NCBI RefSeq assembly: GCF_002204795.1
Contig: NZ_NIXO01000033.1
Span: forward strand, 1 to 64,000
Direction: 5' to 3'
Origin: Pseudomonas sp. K2I15
Lineage (GTDB): Bacteria; Pseudomonadota; Gammaproteobacteria; Pseudomonadales; Pseudomonadaceae
Length of the DNA stretch: 64,000 nucleotides
In this document: piece by piece, positions 60,373 through 64,000 of the stretch
How the letters are laid out: the number at the start of each line of letters is the position of its first letter
How positions within the stretch are numbered: position 1 is the first letter of the stretch
Program-made: the position numbers and the translations under genes
Notes under the pieces: generated by a model
Databases searched by the model: none
Seen by the model: only the letters and a program-made list of their open reading frames with translations
What the model was told of the DNA's origin: nothing

Positions 60373-61151
60373 TGGCTTACTCGACCAACGAAATGATGAC
60401 TGTCGCCGCCGCGCGCCGCCTGAAGAATGGTTCGGTGTGCTTCGTCGGCATCGGCCTGCCCTCCAAGGCCGCCAACCTGGCGCGCCTGACGTCGTCGCCC
60501 GACGTGGTGCTGATCTACGAGTCCGGCCCGATTGGCGCCAAGCCGTCGGTGCTGCCGCTGTCCATCGGTGACGGCGAGCTGGCGGAAACCGCTGACACCG
60601 TAGTACCGACCGGTGAGATTTTTCGCTACTGGCTGCAGGGCGGGCGCATTGACGTCGGCTTCCTCGGTGCGGCCCAGGTCGACCGTTTCGGCAACATCAA
60701 CACCACCGTGGTCGGTGATTATCACCACCCCAAAGTGCGCCTGCCGGGTGCCGGTGGCGCGCCGGAGATCGCCGGTTCCGCCAAGAGCGTGCTGATCATC
60801 CTCAAGCAGTCGGCCCGCTCGTTTGTCGACAAGCTGGATTTCATCACCTCGGTTGGCCACGGCGAAGGCGGCGACTCGCGTAAACGCCTGGGGCTGCCAG
60901 GCGCCGGTCCCGTAGGGATTATTACCGACCTGTGCATCATGGAACCGGAGGAGGGCAGCCACGAGTTTGTCGTCACCGCGCTGCACCCCGGCGTGACCCG
61001 TGAGCAAGTGGTGGCCGCCACCGGTTGGGCGATTCGTTTTGCCGACCAACTGACCACCAGTGCCGAACCGACCGAAATCGAACTTACCGCCCTGCGCGAC
61101 CTTGAAGCGCGCACCGCTGCCGCCCACGGCCAAGCCCCCGGAGAAGCCTGA
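60372..61151 (+). CDS. pcaJ: 3-oxoadipate CoA-transferase subunit B
   Basis: 259 residues. Beta subunit with LIYESGPIGAKPSVLP, where the Glu in ESG is the likely catalytic residue forming the glutamyl-CoA intermediate, and GGAPEIAGSAKSVLII. Coupled to pcaI by a one-base stop/start overlap and to pcaF by TGATGC overlap. Confidence 0.94.
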   Translation: MAYSTNEMMTVAAARRLKNGSVCFVGIGLPSKAANLARLTSSPDVVLIYESGPIGAKPSVLPLSIGDGELAETADTVVPTGEIFRYWLQGGRIDVGFLGAAQVDRFGNINTTVVGDYHHPKVRLPGAGGAPEIAGSAKSVLIILKQSARSFVDKLDFITSVGHGEGGDSRKRLGLPGAGPVGIITDLCIMEPEEGSHEFVVTALHPGVTREQVVAATGWAIRFADQLTTSAEPTEIELTALRDLEARTAAAHGQAPGEA

Positions 61152-62353
61152 TGCGCGACGTATTTATCTGTGACGCCATTCGTACCCCCATCGGCCGTTT
61201 TGGCGGTGGCTTGTCCACCGTACGTGCCGATGACCTGGCGGCACTGCCGATCAAGGCCTTGATGGAGCGCAACCCGTCGGTGGACTGGAACGCGGTCGAC
61301 GAAGTGTTCCTCGGCTGCGCCAACCAGGCCGGCGAAGACAACCGTAACGTGGCGCGTATGGCGGCGCTGCTGGCCGGCCTGCCGGAAAGCATTCCCGGCG
61401 TCACCCTGAACCGCCTGTGCGCGTCGGGCATGGACGCGATCGGCACGGCCTTCCGCGCCATCGCCAGCGGCGAAATGGAGCTGGCGATTGCCGGTGGCGT
61501 CGAGTCGATGTCCCGCGCACCGTTCGTAATGGGCAAGGCGGATGCGGCGTTCTCGCGCAACATGAAGCTGGAAGACACCACCATCGGCTGGCGTTTTATC
61601 AACCCGTTGATGAAGGCCCAATACGGCGTCGACCCGATGCCGCAAACCGCCGACAACGTGGCCGATGACTATAAAGTTTCCCGCGCCGATCAGGACGCCT
61701 TCGCCCTGCGCAGCCAGCAACGTACCGCTGCCGCACAAGCCGCCGGCTTCTTCGCCGAAGAAATCGTGCCGGTGCGTGTCGCCCATAAAAAAGGCGAAAC
61801 CGTGGTCGAGCACGATGAACACCCGCGCGCCGATACCACCCTGGAAGCCCTGACCAAACTCAAGCCGGTCAACGGCCCAGACAAAACCGTCACTGCGGGC
61901 AACGCGTCCGGCGTCAACGACGGTGCTGCCGCGCTGATCCTGGCCTCTGCTGAAGCCGTCAAAAAACACGGCCTGACCGCCCGCGCTCGCGTGCTGGGCA
62001 TGGCCAGTGCCGGTGTGGCGCCGCGCGTGATGGGCATCGGCCCGGTGCCGGCGGTGCGCAAACTGGTGGAGCGCCTGGGCCTGGCGGTCACCGACTTTGA
62101 TGTGATCGAACTCAACGAAGCCTTCGCCAGCCAAGGCCTGGCCGTGCTGCGCGAACTGGGCATTGCCGACGACGCACCGCAGGTCAACCCGAACGGCGGC
62201 GCCATTGCCCTCGGCCATCCGCTGGGCATGAGCGGTGCGCGCCTGGTACTGACCGCTTTGCATCAGCTGGAAAAAACCGGCGGCAGCAAAGGCCTGGCGA
62301 CCATGTGCGTTGGCGTTGGCCAAGGCCTGGCGTTGGCCATTGAGCGCGTTTGA
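61151..62353 (+). CDS. pcaF: 3-oxoadipyl-CoA thiolase PcaF
   Basis: 400 residues. Cleaves beta-ketoadipyl-CoA to succinyl-CoA and acetyl-CoA, the last pathway step. Thiolase active site: nucleophile Cys90 (LNRLCASGMDA), His in GGAIALGHPLGMSGAR near 356 and Cys386 in TMCVGVGQGLALAIE. ATG overlaps pcaJ stop. Confidence 0.96.
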   Translation: MRDVFICDAIRTPIGRFGGGLSTVRADDLAALPIKALMERNPSVDWNAVDEVFLGCANQAGEDNRNVARMAALLAGLPESIPGVTLNRLCASGMDAIGTAFRAIASGEMELAIAGGVESMSRAPFVMGKADAAFSRNMKLEDTTIGWRFINPLMKAQYGVDPMPQTADNVADDYKVSRADQDAFALRSQQRTAAAQAAGFFAEEIVPVRVAHKKGETVVEHDEHPRADTTLEALTKLKPVNGPDKTVTAGNASGVNDGAAALILASAEAVKKHGLTARARVLGMASAGVAPRVMGIGPVPAVRKLVERLGLAVTDFDVIELNEAFASQGLAVLRELGIADDAPQVNPNGGAIALGHPLGMSGARLVLTALHQLEKTGGSKGLATMCVGVGQGLALAIERV

Positions 62354-62376
62354 AAAACAATAACGAGGATTGCTCC

Positions 62377-63081
62377 ATGAGTGACAAGCCCGGATACCGG
62401 CGCCCGAAAGCGGGTACTCAGCCTGATTACCTGCACCCGGCCTACCAGTCGACGAACCTGCGTTCGCCGTCCAAGCCGTTGGTGTTCCTGCCCCATTCCC
62501 TGTCGGAAATCACCGGCCCGACCATCGGCGCCGAGCGGATCAACGAGAAGGATAACGACCTGACCGCCCAGCACGAAGGCGAGCCTCAGGGCGAACGCAT
62601 CATCATTCACGGGCGTGTACTGGATGAAAACGGCTTGCCCGTTCCCGGCATCCTCGTGGAAATCTGGCAGGCCAACGCCGCCGGCCGCTACAACCACCAG
62701 CGCGACCAGCACGATGCACCACTGGACCCGAACTTCACCGGCACCGGGCGCACCGTCACCGATGCCGAGGGCTGGTACCAGTTCCAGACCATCAAACCCG
62801 GCGCCTACCCGTGGGGCAATCACCACAACGCCTGGCGCCCGGCGCATATCCACTTCTCGCTGTTCGGCCCGAGCGTGCTGACGCGGTTGGTGACGCAGAT
62901 GTACTTCCCTGGCGACCCGCTGCTGGCTTACGACCCGATCTACAACTGCGTCCCGGACACCTCCGCCAAGGAACGCCTGATCGCCAGTTTCGACCTGGAA
63001 AAAACCATTCCGCAGTATGCCCTCGGCTACCGCTGGGACATCGTCCTGCGCGGCCGCGACGCCACGCCGATGGAGAAATGA
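62377..63081 (+). CDS. pcaH: Protocatechuate 3,4-dioxygenase beta chain
   Basis: 234 residues from the ATG at 62377 (GAGGA eight bases upstream). Catalytic chain of the intradiol ring-cleaving enzyme. The Fe(III) ligands are all present: Tyr105 (AGRYNH), Tyr144 (GAYPWGN), His157 and His159 (RPAHIHFSLFG), three residues offset from the P. putida numbering. Starts 23 bases after pcaF, so it belongs to the same transcript as pcaIJF. Confidence 0.97.
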   Translation: MSDKPGYRRPKAGTQPDYLHPAYQSTNLRSPSKPLVFLPHSLSEITGPTIGAERINEKDNDLTAQHEGEPQGERIIIHGRVLDENGLPVPGILVEIWQANAAGRYNHQRDQHDAPLDPNFTGTGRTVTDAEGWYQFQTIKPGAYPWGNHHNAWRPAHIHFSLFGPSVLTRLVTQMYFPGDPLLAYDPIYNCVPDTSAKERLIASFDLEKTIPQYALGYRWDIVLRGRDATPMEK

Positions 63082-63082
63082 G

Positions 63083-63649
63083 ATGAGCCTCAACGCGACT
63101 ACTTCCCACACCGTCGGGCCGTATTACCACATCGGCCTGACCTGGCTGAACCGCGAAGACCTGACCGTTGCCGCCACCCTCGGTGAGCGCGTGGCGATCA
63201 CCGGGCAGGTGGTGGATGGCAACGGTGATGTGGTCAACGACGCCATGCTGGAAGTCTGGCAGGCCAATGCGGCCGGCAAGTACGACCATCCTGAGGATGA
63301 GCAGGATAAGGCGGTTGATCCGAACTTCGAAGGCTTTGGCCGGGTGCCGGTGGATGCCGAAGGGCGTTTTCGCTTTACCACCATCAAGCCGGGCAGTGTG
63401 CCGGGGTTGAAGGGCACGACCCAGGCGCCGCACTTGGTGGTGTTGGTGTTTGCCCGTGGTTTGGTGAAGCACCTGCTGACGCGGATTTATTTTGACGGTG
63501 AGACGGCGAATAGCGATGACGCGCTGCTGGCGTGTGTGCCGCAGGAGCGGCGGCGCACGTTGATCGCCAAGGCAGATGCGGCGGGTGTGTATCAGTGGAA
63601 TGTGATTTTGCAGGGCACAGACGAAGAAACGGTGTTCTTCGATTACTGA
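63083..63649 (+). CDS. pcaG: Protocatechuate 3,4-dioxygenase alpha chain
   Basis: 188 residues from the ATG one base after the pcaH stop. Homologous to the beta chain but without the iron ligands; it completes the substrate pocket. TVGPYYHIGLTW near the N terminus and FARGLVKHLLTRIYFDGE near the C terminus are typical PcaG blocks. Coupled translation keeps the 1:1 ratio. Confidence 0.96.
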   Translation: MSLNATTSHTVGPYYHIGLTWLNREDLTVAATLGERVAITGQVVDGNGDVVNDAMLEVWQANAAGKYDHPEDEQDKAVDPNFEGFGRVPVDAEGRFRFTTIKPGSVPGLKGTTQAPHLVVLVFARGLVKHLLTRIYFDGETANSDDALLACVPQERRRTLIAKADAAGVYQWNVILQGTDEETVFFDY

Positions 63650-63660
63650 GTTGGCTGGGG

Positions 63661-63750
63661 ATCTATCGCAGGCAAGCCAGCTCCCACATTTGACCGCGTT
63701 TGCCCAGGCAACTCGGTCACCTGTAGGAGCCGGGCTTGCCCGCGATGAGG
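63661..63750. repeat. REP pair of a third class, outward arrangement
   Basis: Arms tcgcaggcaagccagctccc and gtaggagccgggcttgcccg in outward order, between pcaG and pcaT. Shares the core gcttgc...gctccc but differs in both ends from the other classes here. Confidence 0.7.
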
Positions 63751-63795
63751 CCAGCCCAGGCAATAAATATCCGAAAGTCTGCTTGCGGAACACGG

Positions 63796-63823
63796 TTGTT
63801 GCAAAGTATGTCTAGGCTATAAC
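63796..63823 (+). promoter_or_regulatory. Possible sigma70 promoter before pcaT
   Basis: TTGTTG and TATAAC with a 16-base spacer, 23 bases before the pcaT start codon. Suggests that pcaT has its own promoter after the pcaIJFHG transcript. Confidence 0.5.
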
Positions 63824-63845
63824 CGTTCCCACTGAGTGAAAAAAC

Positions 63846-64000
63846 ATGACAACAAAAACGAGTCACTACACCGGAGAAGAACGCAGCAAAAGGATCTTTG
63901 CGATTGTCGGTGCCTCCTCCGGCAACCTCGTCGAATGGTTCGACTTCTACGTCTATGCCTTCTGCGCCATCTATTTTGCTCCAGCGTTTTTCCCCTCCGA
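63846..64000 (+). CDS. pcaT: MFS dicarboxylate transporter PcaT, 5' part
   Basis: Only the first 51 residues are in the window; the gene runs off the right edge. The start MTTKTSHYTGEERSKR then IVGASSGNLVEWFDFYVYAF is the typical beginning of KgtP/ProP-like MFS carriers (EWFDFYVY motif), and PcaT imports beta-ketoadipate-type dicarboxylates in P. putida. Position after pcaHG supports the name; alpha-ketoglutarate permease is an alternative. Confidence 0.75.
   Translation, partial: MTTKTSHYTGEERSKRIFAIVGASSGNLVEWFDFYVYAFCAIYFAPAFFPS

Noticed and set aside
1..63750. Regularly recurring short repeats considered as CRISPR
   Set aside because: They are dispersed single inverted pairs of REP type, not arrays with unique spacers, and no cas genes are present.

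Overview
The window reads as chromosome of a fluorescent pseudomonad, most likely the Pseudomonas fluorescens group. The evidence is high GC with GC-rich third positions, dense REP/REPIN repeats between genes, a complete bra (branched-chain amino acid) operon, a pca (beta-ketoadipate) cluster, and a run of genes from quiP through dinG and pdxH to nhaA that, from memory, follows the PA1032-PA1053 order of P. aeruginosa. The species is an inference; no 16S or other marker is present.

Layout. 0-4.1 kb: quiP-type acylase, a YfcG-like glutathione transferase and an isochorismatase-fold hydrolase with Ser in place of the usual Cys. 4.3-9.5 kb: an iron-chelate ABC importer (ATPase, permease, binding protein) behind a possible Fur site, divergent from an OmpR/EnvZ-type two-component pair. 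9.7-22.7 kb: envelope and housekeeping genes (two SEC-C zinc-motif proteins, lipoproteins, two OmpA-like lipoproteins, a collagen-like secreted protein, CopD, DinG helicase, an agarase-like glycoside hydrolase, a beta-lactamase-fold esterase, PdxH, SlyB-like). 22.8-24.2 kb: a compact bacteriocin-type toxin with a colicin E3-like 16S rRNase domain and its overlapping immunity gene, placed between slyB-like and nhaA. 24.4-31.1 kb: nhaA, a PLP enzyme, a flavoprotein, a lipoprotein and an SDR/LysR divergent pair.

31.1-33.6 kb is a four-gene operon (DUF2282 precursor, MNIO enzyme, DUF2063 partner, DoxX membrane protein) matching the recently described bufferin (copper-buffering RiPP) systems. 33.8-38.8 kb is braC-braDEFG. 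40.4-53.6 kb is a segment bounded by two large palindromic repeats in direct orientation. It holds a 725-residue tubulin/FtsZ-like protein, an MHYT-GGDEF-EAL protein, an MFS transporter, RapA, a RidA/aminotransferase V pair with a LysR regulator, and a 38-residue cbb3 oxidase subunit (CcoM-like) under an ANR box. 54.4-55.8 kb is a PiT phosphate transporter. 57.0-64.0 kb is pcaR-pcaK-pcaIJF-pcaHG and the start of pcaT, with paired PcaR operator-like motifs before pcaR and pcaI. Together the pca genes import 4-hydroxybenzoate/protocatechuate, open the ring (PcaHG) and convert beta-ketoadipate to succinyl-CoA and acetyl-CoA (PcaIJ, PcaF); the intermediate steps (pcaB, pcaD, pcaC) are not in the window.

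The best candidates for new biology are the short E3-type toxin with an immunity protein that does not look like Im3, the chromosomal tubulin-like protein, and the bufferin operon. Family assignments rest on motif reading and memory, not on searches.
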